NCBI GenBank assembly: GCA_023415545.1
Contig: JAEZKJ010000037.1
Span: forward strand, 1-9,905
DNA from: Bacteroidota bacterium
GTDB taxonomy: Bacteria; Bacteroidota; Bacteroidia; Bacteroidales; Bacteroidaceae
Length of the DNA: 9,905 nt
Reading direction: 5' to 3'
Shown: positions 1-7,497 of the stretch, one piece after another
How the letters are laid out: every line of letters starts with the position of its first letter
Position numbering within the stretch: the first letter of the stretch is position 1
Program-made: the position numbers and the translations under genes
Notes under the pieces: generated by a model
The model's input: only the letters and a program-made list of their open reading frames with translations
What the model was told of the DNA's origin: nothing
Databases searched by the model: none

Positions 1-174
1 AACACGCTTCGAATTAATTATTTTATTAAACAGATTGAAGAGAATAAAACAAGTCAGTTTAAAACAGCATTTTATGATGCTGGCTATCGTTCACGTGCCA
101 CCGCTATTCGTAATTTTAAATTGGTAACAGGAAAGTCTCCTTCTGAATATTTTCAAAAAGAGCATATACTCTGA
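1..174 (+). CDS. AraC-type helix-turn-helix regulator, C-terminal end only
   Basis: The reading frame is open from the first base and ends at TGA 172-174, giving the last 57 residues of a protein whose start lies outside the window. The visible part resembles the second helix-turn-helix of the AraC family: a recognition-helix region around AGYRSRATAIRNFKLVTG, followed by the family's usual closing signature GKSPSEYF. The preceding stretch beginning RINYFIKQIEEN fits the linker helix of AraC-type domains often attached to tetratricopeptide-repeat or membrane sensor modules in Bacteroidetes, but the sensor part is not visible, so the type (simple AraC, TPR-fused, or hybrid two-component) and the regulated genes are unknown. 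It probably binds DNA in the cytoplasm. It lies 110 bp upstream of tamB on the same strand. The domain assignment is fairly sure; the role is not. Confidence 0.8.
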   Translation, partial: NTLRINYFIKQIEENKTSQFKTAFYDAGYRSRATAIRNFKLVTGKSPSEYFQKEHIL

Positions 175-205
175 TTTACACCTCTTATATTTCTGTTTAT
201 ATTTA

Positions 206-219
206 TAAAAGTACTTTTA
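206..219. repeat. 14-bp perfect palindrome between regulator and tamB
   Basis: TAAAAGTACTTTTA reads the same on both strands. It lies 32 bp after the regulator's stop and about 40 bp upstream of the putative tamB -7 element. It could be an operator-type site or simply chance in AT-rich DNA. As RNA it would make only a weak A-U hairpin, so it is a poor terminator candidate. The rest of the 175-284 gap shows no other gene. Confidence 0.3.
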
Positions 220-259
220 ATTCTATTACTCTACCCATCTAATTTTCGCTTTTTTATAT

Positions 260-267
260 TAACTTTG
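260..267 (+). promoter_or_regulatory. Putative Bacteroidetes -7 promoter element for tamB
   Basis: TAACTTTG matches the Bacteroidetes -7 consensus TAnnTTTG exactly and lies 17 bp before the tamB ATG. That would give a leader of roughly 10 nt. No TTTG is found 19-21 bp further upstream, so only half of the consensus is present. If it is real, it would drive tamB and probably the aguAB genes behind it. Confidence 0.45.
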
Positions 268-284
268 TTTGCCTAAAACAAGCA

Positions 285-3200
285 ATGATAATAAAACTCT
301 CTTACAGAAATCTATTTAGAATAATTATAGGATTAATAATTGGAACCTATATTCTTTTGATAACTCTTTTGAATATACCTTTTATTCAAAAGAGACTTTC
401 GAGTGTTGTGGCTGATGAACTCAGTGAAAAGTTGAACACCGAAGTAAGAGTAGGCAATATAGATATTGGTCTTCTCAATAGAATAATCATTCGCGATCTG
501 CAAATAAAGGATCTGAACAATAGTGACCTTTTAAACATCTCCGATCTATCTGCCAAGTTTCAAATTGCTCCCCTCTTTGAAGGAAAGATTGTAATTAGCA
601 GTGTTCAGATATTCAATTTCTATCTCAACTTGAACAGAACTGATATTGATAAGCCAATAAATATTCAGTTTATTATTGATGCCCTTGCAAGTAAAGATAA
701 AAATAAAAAGGAGTCGAAAGTAGATTTGCGTATCAATTCACTTTTGATCCAAAATGGTAACTTCAAATATGATGTTTTATCCCAACCTGAAACGCCTAAC
801 AAATTCAATAAATCACATATAGAGATATCTAACTTATCAGGTATAGTATCCCTTAAGGCACTTACTGCCGACTCATTGAATGCCCGAGTTAGACGTTTAC
901 AGTTTAAAGAGAAATCAGGAATCGACCTTGAGCGTTTTTCTTTTAGGGTGACAGCAAACAATAACAAACTTGCAGTCAGCAATATAGATATAAAACTTCC
1001 ATCATCATCGTTGAAGTTCAATAATATAGTTTTTCGTTATGATAGCTTAAAGACTTTTACATCTTTTAATAATAAAGTAAAGTATAGCGGAAACCTTAAT
1101 GCACATATTAATCCAAAAGATTTATCCCCATTCATACCTGTTTTCAACAACTATAATGAGAATATAAATCTTAACCTTCGCCTTTCAGGCGATAATAATA
1201 CTATTGTCTGCTCCAGATTGAACGTGAGCGATGATTTAGGAATGGATATAAATGCCGAGGCTTTAATAACAGGACTTAAAAAAGAGGAGACTTCTGAACT
1301 GTCTCTATCAATATTCAACTCAAACCTTTCAAATCGTAACCTAAACAATATTATAAATTGTTTAGGTGTTGCTCTACCCGCCCCTATCACCGAGAGGAAA
1401 TTTATTAATTTTAAAGGTGAGATTAGTGGTATTCTAACTGCACTTGCCCTCAATGGAACATTGCAGTCCGATTTGGGTATAGTAAATACTAAGGTGGTGA
1501 TGAATAGAGATAGTATTGGTATACGTTCATATTCAGGCAAAGTAAATTGTCAAAAGTTCTCTCTCACTACTCTTTTTAAAAATGAAGATTTTGGTGACGT
1601 TGATTTTGATATTCAACTTAAAGGTTTCAACTACAAAAATAAATATCCTGAATCGTATATCGTCGGAAAAGTTAAATCTTTAGATTATAAAGGATATAAG
1701 TATTCAAATATTGATGTTGATGGAAACTTTAAGAATGGTGGATTCAATGGTAAGTTAAACATAGCCGACAAAAACTGTAACGTTGATGTTAAAGGAATAT
1801 TCAATATCGAGCAGAAGAGACCAATATTCAATGTAGTAGCAAAAGTTAAAGATTTCTCTCCCAACAAGCTCAACTTAAGTAAAGATTATAAGGATTCATA
1901 TTTATCATTTAATCTAAATGCCAATTTCGTTGGCAAATCTATTGATGATATCGATGGTACAATCTCAATAGATAGTTTAACCCTTAATGCGCCCGACAAT
2001 GGCTCTTTCTTTGTCGAAAATATATCTGTCAAAGCTAACCATAATGGAAAATCCAAAGAGATTATTTTCAATTCTCCTTTTATGAACGGCTCTATATTAG
2101 GTGAGTTCAACTACGAATCATTGCCTATCAGTATTACTTCGGCTTTGAATAAATACATACCTTCATTAGTTGCTGAGATAAAATCGGAGACTCCTCACAA
2201 CAATTTTGATTTTAATTTCAATATCGATAATAGTGAGTTCTTCTCTAAGATGCTCTTCATCCCTATTGAACTCAATAAACCTGCTCAAATTAAAGGATTC
2301 GTCAATGATGACGAAAATAGGCTGAAAATAGAGGCTTCTCTCCCAGAGTTCAAATATAAAAACAGCCAATATGACTCCGGTATATTGAACATTGAGAACA
2401 ATGGAAAAGAGCTGTTATGTAACTTATATGGTTCTTCTTTGCTCAATAGCGGCGTTATGGTAAACCTGTCAGTTAAATCATCACTAAAAAATAATGAATT
2501 GACAACCACACTGAATTGGGGAAATAATGCCGTAAATACTTATGGTGGCAAATTCTCTACCGTTACCTCATTCTATAAATCGGAAGAGAGTGATAAAATC
2601 GGTGCTGATATACGTATTGAGCCAACAAAAGTCATTCTTAACGACTCTATATGGAATATTCGTCCTTCACATGTCTCAATCAATAATGGCAATATTGACA
2701 TCGACCATTTTATATTTGATCACGATAATCAGCATATCATAATTGATGGTAAGCTTAGCAATAATCCACAAGACTCATGCAACATTGATTTAAAAGATAT
2801 CGATATTCGTTATATTCTTGATATAGTAAGTTTTGATGATGTCCTGTTTGGTGGTATGATGACGGGCGATGTTGTTCTAAAGAACTTGATGAAGAGTCCT
2901 GAGATGTATGCCAATCTTGATGTAAACAGCTTCTCGGTTAATGATGCTATTCTTGGACGTGCCGATATAAAAGGTCTGTGGGATAATGAAAATAGTGATA
3001 TCATTATCGATGCTAAGATGAAAGATGGCAAAAAATATACAAACGTCACCGGATTTGTATCTCCTAAACGTTCCGAACTTGATCTTTATATCGATGCCGG
3101 TGGCACAAATATTGCTCTTCTCACACCATTTGTCGACGGCATTTTCAGTGATATCAAGGGTGGTGTATATGGTGATATCCGACTTTTTGGTGATTTCAAG

Positions 3201-4727
3201 CGCCTTGATTTCGAAGGTAAAGCAATGGCCGACCTGGAGATGAAGGTAGATGAACTTAACACATATTACCGAATCATTAACGACTCTATACATATAAGTC
3301 CGGGAGAGTTTGCTTTAAAGAATGTTCATTTCTTCGATCGTGAGAATAATAGTGGTTATGTCACAGGTGCCTTGACTCATACCAAACTGAAAAACTTGAT
3401 GTACCACTTCAATATAAATGGTAATAATCTGCTTATGTATAACACTGCACAGAGCAGTTCGCTACCATTCTATGGAAAGGTATATGGTACAGGTAATATT
3501 ATTCTCGATGGAGGTAACAATGCCATGAATATAGATGCCTCTATACGAACATCGAATAATACGACTTTTACATACCTCACAACCATGCCTAATGAGGCCA
3601 AGAATACTCAATTTATCACATTCGTCGATAAAACTCCTAAACGTATTCATGAAGAGGTAGAGACAAACCTTTATCACCATCTTAATAAGGTAGAGAAGAA
3701 AGAAGAGAGCGGTCCTCCTATGGATCTTCACATAAACATGGCTATCGAGGCCACACCGGCTGCAACGATGAATATCGTTATGGATCCAATTTCGGGTGAT
3801 AATATCTCGGCAACAGGAAATGGTAACCTACAGGTCAACTACTACAATAAAGGTGACTTCAGGATTTTTGGTAACTATAACATCAATAAAGGAATGTATA
3901 AGTTAAGTATGCAGGAGATTATCCGTAAGGACTTTACCCTGAAACAGGGAGGTACAGTGACTTTCTCGGGTGATCCATCTCTTGCAAATCTTGATGTTCA
4001 AGCATCTTATACTGTAAATTCAGCATCCTTAAGCGACCTGGGTGTGGGTATTACCACATCACAAGGTGGACAAAGCACTGTAAAAGTGAACTGTTTGATG
4101 AATCTTACAGGTAGCATATCCGACCCATTAATAAAATTCGACCTTGAACTCCCTACCCTTAATGAGGAAGATAAAGAGATTGTTCGTAGTGTGACCCGCA
4201 CTGAGGAGCAGATGAACACACAAATCATCTATCTGCTTGGTATAGGTAAGTTCTACACCTACGACTATGCTAACAATGCTAATTCCCAATCCTCGAATGC
4301 AACAAGCTCGCTTGCCTTCAGTACTCTCTCGGGACAGCTGAACAATATGCTCTCGCAATGGGTTGACAATAAGAACTGGAACATTGGTGCAAATCTCTCT
4401 ACAGGTGAAAAGGGATGGACCGACGTGGAAGCTGAAGCGATCCTTTCGGGTAGCCTGCTCAATAACCGTCTGCTGATTAATGGTAACTTCGGATATAAAG
4501 ATAATGCCATGGCCAACACCAACTTCATTGGTGATTTCGAAGCTATATGGCTGCTCACAAAAGATGGCGATTGGCGATTAAGAGGGTATAACCAGACAAA
4601 CGATAGATATTATCTTAAATCCACACTCACAACTCAAGGTATAGGTATAATGTATAAAAAAGAGTTCAGCAAGTGGAACGACCTATTCAAATGGGCTTTG
4701 TGGTGGAAAAAGGATGATAAAAAATAA
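285..4727 (+). CDS. tamB: TamB-family envelope protein (translocation/assembly module, DUF490)
   Basis: This encodes a 1,480-residue protein with an N-terminal signal anchor (about residues 9-31, hydrophobic, preceded by K and R), a very long stretch of alternating beta-strand, AsmA-like sequence, and a C-terminal TamB/DUF490 domain. The DUF490 hallmark is seen from about residue 1190 to 1245 (FGNYNINKGMYKLS, then FTLKQGG, FSGDP, LDVQASY), followed near 1312 by a YLLGIGKF-like strand and a short basic tail. Family knowledge: TamB-like proteins are inner-membrane-anchored, span the periplasm as a hydrophobic beta-groove, and act in outer-membrane protein assembly and/or phospholipid transport. 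It is longer than the E. coli protein (about 1,260 residues), as is usual in Bacteroidetes. The start is chosen because it directly precedes the signal anchor. No Omp85/TamA partner gene is in the window. The stop lies 9 bp before aguA, suggesting cotranscription. Confidence 0.93.
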   Translation: MIIKLSYRNLFRIIIGLIIGTYILLITLLNIPFIQKRLSSVVADELSEKLNTEVRVGNIDIGLLNRIIIRDLQIKDLNNSDLLNISDLSAKFQIAPLFEGKIVISSVQIFNFYLNLNRTDIDKPINIQFIIDALASKDKNKKESKVDLRINSLLIQNGNFKYDVLSQPETPNKFNKSHIEISNLSGIVSLKALTADSLNARVRRLQFKEKSGIDLERFSFRVTANNNKLAVSNIDIKLPSSSLKFNNIVFRYDSLKTFTSFNNKVKYSGNLNAHINPKDLSPFIPVFNNYNENINLNLRLSGDNNTIVCSRLNVSDDLGMDINAEALITGLKKEETSELSLSIFNSNLSNRNLNNIINCLGVALPAPITERKFINFKGEISGILTALALNGTLQSDLGIVNTKVVMNRDSIGIRSYSGKVNCQKFSLTTLFKNEDFGDVDFDIQLKGFNYKNKYPESYIVGKVKSLDYKGYKYSNIDVDGNFKNGGFNGKLNIADKNCNVDVKGIFNIEQKRPIFNVVAKVKDFSPNKLNLSKDYKDSYLSFNLNANFVGKSIDDIDGTISIDSLTLNAPDNGSFFVENISVKANHNGKSKEIIFNSPFMNGSILGEFNYESLPISITSALNKYIPSLVAEIKSETPHNNFDFNFNIDNSEFFSKMLFIPIELNKPAQIKGFVNDDENRLKIEASLPEFKYKNSQYDSGILNIENNGKELLCNLYGSSLLNSGVMVNLSVKSSLKNNELTTTLNWGNNAVNTYGGKFSTVTSFYKSEESDKIGADIRIEPTKVILNDSIWNIRPSHVSINNGNIDIDHFIFDHDNQHIIIDGKLSNNPQDSCNIDLKDIDIRYILDIVSFDDVLFGGMMTGDVVLKNLMKSPEMYANLDVNSFSVNDAILGRADIKGLWDNENSDIIIDAKMKDGKKYTNVTGFVSPKRSELDLYIDAGGTNIALLTPFVDGIFSDIKGGVYGDIRLFGDFKRLDFEGKAMADLEMKVDELNTYYRIINDSIHISPGEFALKNVHFFDRENNSGYVTGALTHTKLKNLMYHFNINGNNLLMYNTAQSSSLPFYGKVYGTGNIILDGGNNAMNIDASIRTSNNTTFTYLTTMPNEAKNTQFITFVDKTPKRIHEEVETNLYHHLNKVEKKEESGPPMDLHINMAIEATPAATMNIVMDPISGDNISATGNGNLQVNYYNKGDFRIFGNYNINKGMYKLSMQEIIRKDFTLKQGGTVTFSGDPSLANLDVQASYTVNSASLSDLGVGITTSQGGQSTVKVNCLMNLTGSISDPLIKFDLELPTLNEEDKEIVRSVTRTEEQMNTQIIYLLGIGKFYTYDYANNANSQSSNATSSLAFSTLSGQLNNMLSQWVDNKNWNIGANLSTGEKGWTDVEAEAILSGSLLNNRLLINGNFGYKDNAMANTNFIGDFEAIWLLTKDGDWRLRGYNQTNDRYYLKSTLTTQGIGIMYKKEFSKWNDLFKWALWWKKDDKK

Positions 4728-4736
4728 ATTTCGACT

Positions 4737-5771
4737 ATGAATAGTACATATTTACCTGCTGAATGGGAAGAACAAGCATTTATTCAACTCACTTGGCCTC
4801 ACAACAAGAGCGACTGGGCATATATGCTCGATGAAGTTGAACAATGTTATATTAACATTGCACGACATATTCTTATGCATGAGAGGTTAATTATTGTAAC
4901 TTGTGAGGCCGATCATGTCACCTCCCTTCTTAAAAAGGCCGATGTCGATTGTACTAACCTCACATTAGTCGATATAGATAGTAATGACACTTGGTCCCGT
5001 GACCACGCCTTTATTACCACTATCGATAAGGATGGTAATGCTCTTCTAAACGATTTCTGCTTTAATGGTTGGGGTATGAAGTTTGCTGCAAATCTTGATA
5101 ACCGGATTAACATTAAGCTCATGGATAAAGGAGTCTTAAAAGGTAAATATGTGCCCCGATTGAACTTCGTTCTCGAGGGTGGCTCTATAGAGAGTGATGG
5201 TCAAGGGACTCTTCTTACCACAAGCGACTGTCTCCTATCGAAGAATAGAAATGATATGATGACAAGGCAAGAGATAGAGCAATATCTTAAATCAGCATTC
5301 AGCATCAATAAAGTTCTATGGCTGGAGAATGGATTCCTCGAAGGTGATGATACAGATAGCCATATCGATACTCTTGCACGCCTCTGTCCTGACAATACAA
5401 TTGTTTACGAGAGTTGTGATGATAAAAACGATATCCATTACAGTGCTCTTAAAGCTATGGAAGAGGAGCTGAAAACTTTCACTAATAATAATGGTGAGAA
5501 ATTTAATCTGCTCCCACTACCCTTGCCTGATGCTATTTATGATGAAAATGGTGAGAGGCTTCCGGCAACTTATGCCAATTTCTTGATAATTAATGGTGCT
5601 GTTTTAACTCCTACATACAATCAACAGGAAAAAGATAGAGAGGCACTTAATCTTATACAAAAGGCATTTCCTAAACACAAGATCATTGGCATTGATTGTA
5701 GGGCATTAATAAAGCAACATGGCTCGCTTCACTGCGTTACTATGCAATATCCTAAAGCTGTAAATCAATAA
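4737..5771 (+). CDS. aguA: Agmatine deiminase (agmatine iminohydrolase)
   Basis: A 344-residue cytoplasmic enzyme without a signal peptide, belonging to the PAD_porph/agmatine deiminase family of guanidino-modifying enzymes. It hydrolyses agmatine to N-carbamoylputrescine and ammonia. Visible active-site blocks are NDTWSRDH (residues 83-90), the EGGS block starting at E147, DDTDSHID (204-211, with H209) and HGSLHC (328-333), where C333 is the expected nucleophile. The Cys loop reads HGSLHC rather than the GGGNIHC of plant and Pseudomonas enzymes, so this is a divergent subclass; all catalytic residue types are nevertheless present. The next gene encodes the following enzyme of the same pathway after only 14 bp, which strongly supports the substrate assignment over peptidyl-arginine deimination. 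Agmatine would come from an arginine decarboxylase encoded elsewhere. The symbol aguA is also used in the literature for the unrelated GH67 alpha-glucuronidase. Confidence 0.94.
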   Translation: MNSTYLPAEWEEQAFIQLTWPHNKSDWAYMLDEVEQCYINIARHILMHERLIIVTCEADHVTSLLKKADVDCTNLTLVDIDSNDTWSRDHAFITTIDKDGNALLNDFCFNGWGMKFAANLDNRINIKLMDKGVLKGKYVPRLNFVLEGGSIESDGQGTLLTTSDCLLSKNRNDMMTRQEIEQYLKSAFSINKVLWLENGFLEGDDTDSHIDTLARLCPDNTIVYESCDDKNDIHYSALKAMEEELKTFTNNNGEKFNLLPLPLPDAIYDENGERLPATYANFLIINGAVLTPTYNQQEKDREALNLIQKAFPKHKIIGIDCRALIKQHGSLHCVTMQYPKAVNQ

Positions 5772-5785
5772 ATCTATATAATGAT

Positions 5786-6676
5786 ATGGAAAGAAAAGCA
5801 ATAAAAGTTGGAATTATTCAGCAATCCTGTTCTGCTGATATAAATATGAACTTGCAGAAACTTAAAAACAACATTCAAGAGGTTGCTCAAAAAGGAGCTC
5901 AACTTATTGTCTTACAGGAGTTACACAACTCTCTCTATTTCTGTCAGAGTGAAGATGTAGCTATGTTCGACCTTGCCGAGAGCATCCCCGGCCCATCTAC
6001 CGACTTTTATGGCTCTTTGGCAAAAGAGTTTGGAGTAGTTCTTGTTACTTCTCTTTTCGAAAAGCGCGCTCCCGGACTTTATCATAACACAGCTGTAGTA
6101 TTCGATAAGGATGGATCGATAGCCGGGAAATATCGTAAAATGCATATCCCCGATGACCCTGCCTATTACGAAAAGTTCTACTTCACTCCTGGCGATTTAG
6201 GTTTTGAACCTATAAATACCTCTATAGGAAAACTAGGAGTACAGGTTTGCTGGGATCAGTGGTATCCCGAGGGTGCACGACTTATGGCACTTAAAGGAGC
6301 AGAGATATTGATATACCCCACTGCTATAGGTTGGGAAAGCAGTGATACCGACCAAGAGAAGAGCCGTCAATGTGAGGCATGGATTACAGTGCAACGTGGA
6401 CATGCTGTAGCAAACGGACTACCTGTCATCTCGGTAAATCGTGTAGGCGTGGAAAGTGATCCTACGGGGAAGACCAATGGCATTCAGTTCTGGGGAAATA
6501 GCTTCGTAGCAGGTCCTCAAGGTGAATTTTTGGCAAAAGCTTCAAACAATAAAGAGGAGAATATCGTTGTGGAAATAGATATGCAAAGAAGCGAAAATGT
6601 TCGCCGCTGGTGGCCATTCTTAAGAGATAGAAGGATAGAAAATTTTCAAGAGTTAACAAAGAGATTCATTGATTAA
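5786..6676 (+). CDS. aguB: N-carbamoylputrescine amidase (nitrilase superfamily)
   Basis: A 296-residue cytoplasmic carbon-nitrogen hydrolase that converts N-carbamoylputrescine to putrescine, CO2 and ammonia. The nitrilase catalytic triad is clear: E45 in LQELHN, K118 in KYRKMHIPD, and C155 in VCWDQWYPE. The length and the closing motif RRWWPFLRDRR (273-283) are typical of the AguB/CPA subfamily; related nitrilases such as beta-ureidopropionase differ in these regions. The ATG at 5786 is preferred because the protein begins directly with the first beta-strand (IKVGIIQQ); a nearby ATG at 5781 is out of frame. It follows aguA by 14 bp and completes the two-step agmatine-to-putrescine route, in place of a direct agmatinase (SpeB). 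Putrescine would feed spermidine synthesis by enzymes encoded elsewhere. No clear terminator is seen directly downstream. Confidence 0.96.
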   Translation: MERKAIKVGIIQQSCSADINMNLQKLKNNIQEVAQKGAQLIVLQELHNSLYFCQSEDVAMFDLAESIPGPSTDFYGSLAKEFGVVLVTSLFEKRAPGLYHNTAVVFDKDGSIAGKYRKMHIPDDPAYYEKFYFTPGDLGFEPINTSIGKLGVQVCWDQWYPEGARLMALKGAEILIYPTAIGWESSDTDQEKSRQCEAWITVQRGHAVANGLPVISVNRVGVESDPTGKTNGIQFWGNSFVAGPQGEFLAKASNNKEENIVVEIDMQRSENVRRWWPFLRDRRIENFQELTKRFID

Positions 6677-6742
6677 TCTACTCCATATATAAAAAATGTT
6701 ATCATTATAAAAATTCACACATAATATTAAACTATCTATAAG

Positions 6743-6802
6743 TTAAAGTTGTTGTAATTTCAAAAATATCCTAAAGATGAATTGATTTTAAAACAACTTT
6801 AA
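6743..6802. repeat. 15-bp inverted repeat (one mismatch) in the DUF4251 gene leader
   Basis: The left arm TTAAAGTTGTTGTAA (6743-6757) is matched by the right arm TTAAAACAACTTTAA (6788-6802). The arms are complementary at 14 of 15 positions, including an uninterrupted 11 bp, with a 30-bp spacer. The right arm ends 2 bp before the ATG of the DUF4251 gene, so in RNA a hairpin would sequester the translation start; as DNA it could be an operator. Both roles are inference. A weak promoter-like pair, GTTG at 6748-6751 and TAAAGATG at 6772-6779 (20-bp spacer), overlaps the left arm. The remaining gap (6677-6742) is AT-rich with no gene or GC-rich terminator visible. Confidence 0.5.
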
Positions 6803-6804
6803 TT

Positions 6805-7392
6805 ATGAAAAAAGTATTATTCTTAACTGCATTATTACTTGTTGGTTTCACTATGGTAATGAATGCTCAAACTAGAAAACAGCGCGAAGATGCTCGACGC
6901 GAAGCATGGAAACAAATGCGTCAAGAGAGAAAAGCTCTTGAATTGCAACAGGACACTGTAGCTTACTACCAAGCTATCGATGCTTTAAAGAACGGTTCTT
7001 TTGTTTTAGAAGCCGACAATATTGTATTCCGTAATGGTATCATGAGATTTGTCTCCTCAAATACTAACTTCGTTTCTATGAACGATGGAACAGGTGTTGT
7101 TCAAACAGCTTTCTTAAACTGGGTATATACTCCTAACGGTGTAGGTGGTGTTACTGTTAAAGGTACTGTTTCGGGTATTTCTATGAAACAGGATAAAGAT
7201 GGTAATGTATATTACAACTGCAGCATACAGGGAGTAGCTATCTCAGCTACACTATTTATAGTGGTTACAGGTGGAACAAATCAGGCTAGTGTAACTATCA
7301 ATCCTAACTTCTCGGGTAATAACCTTACCATGAATGGTTACCTTGTTCCTTACGATCAAAGTAATGTATTCCAAGGTACTCCAAGTTGGTAA
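6805..7392 (+). CDS. Secreted DUF4251-family protein of unknown function
   Basis: A 195-residue protein with a clear signal peptide: KK, a hydrophobic core and a probable signal peptidase I site after A21 (VMNA|QT). There is no lipobox cysteine, so a soluble periplasmic or exported protein is expected. Residues 23-50 are strongly charged (many R, E, K and Q) and probably helical. From about residue 58 it resembles the Bacteroidetes family DUF4251: ALKNGSFVLEAD, then SSNTNFVSMND, NGVGGVTVKGTVSGI, IQGVAISATL, and NPNFSGNNLTMNGYLVPY. The rest appears beta-rich with many G, N and T. Family knowledge gives no established function, and I do not assign one. The gene has its own 128-bp upstream gap and its own terminator, so it is probably a single-gene unit, although read-through from aguB is not excluded. 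The ATG is placed by the signal peptide. Confidence 0.9.
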   Translation: MKKVLFLTALLLVGFTMVMNAQTRKQREDARREAWKQMRQERKALELQQDTVAYYQAIDALKNGSFVLEADNIVFRNGIMRFVSSNTNFVSMNDGTGVVQTAFLNWVYTPNGVGGVTVKGTVSGISMKQDKDGNVYYNCSIQGVAISATLFIVVTGGTNQASVTINPNFSGNNLTMNGYLVPYDQSNVFQGTPSW

Positions 7393-7413
7393 TGCTTGTT
7401 TGACTAAATAAAG

Positions 7414-7454
7414 AAATATCCCTGCTAAGATTTAAACTCTGGCAGGGATATTTT
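7414..7454 (+). terminator. Intrinsic terminator of the DUF4251 gene, possibly bidirectional
   Basis: AAATATCCCTGC (7414-7425) and GCAGGGATATTT (7442-7453) form a perfect 12-bp stem with a 16-nt loop, ending in TTTT on the plus strand, 21 bp after the stop codon. On the minus strand the same stem is followed by TTTCTTTATTT, so it can also stop transcripts arriving from aspS. This suits a convergent gene junction. Confidence 0.85.
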
Positions 7455-7466
7455 GTATCTATACTT

Positions 7467-7497
7467 TATAGGTTACACCTATTATATATAACCTATA
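7467..7497. repeat. 9-bp inverted repeat abutting the aspS stop codon
   Basis: TATAGGTTA (7467-7475) and TAACCTATA (7489-7497) are perfectly complementary with a 13-nt loop. The right arm touches the aspS stop codon (7498-7500). It would form a moderate hairpin at the very 3' end of the aspS message. It lacks a T-run on the minus strand, so it may protect the 3' end or be an auxiliary to the larger terminator rather than a terminator itself. Confidence 0.4.

Noticed and set aside
2877..3293. 138-codon open frame on the minus strand inside tamB, with several other antisense frames across 665-4558
   Set aside because: They lie entirely opposite a strongly supported TamB coding frame, show no recognisable domain, and their composition is that of a complement of beta-strand codons.
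6677..6742. Possible terminator for the tamB-aguAB unit
   Set aside because: The stretch is AT-rich without a convincing GC-containing stem followed by a T-run, so no terminator is claimed there.
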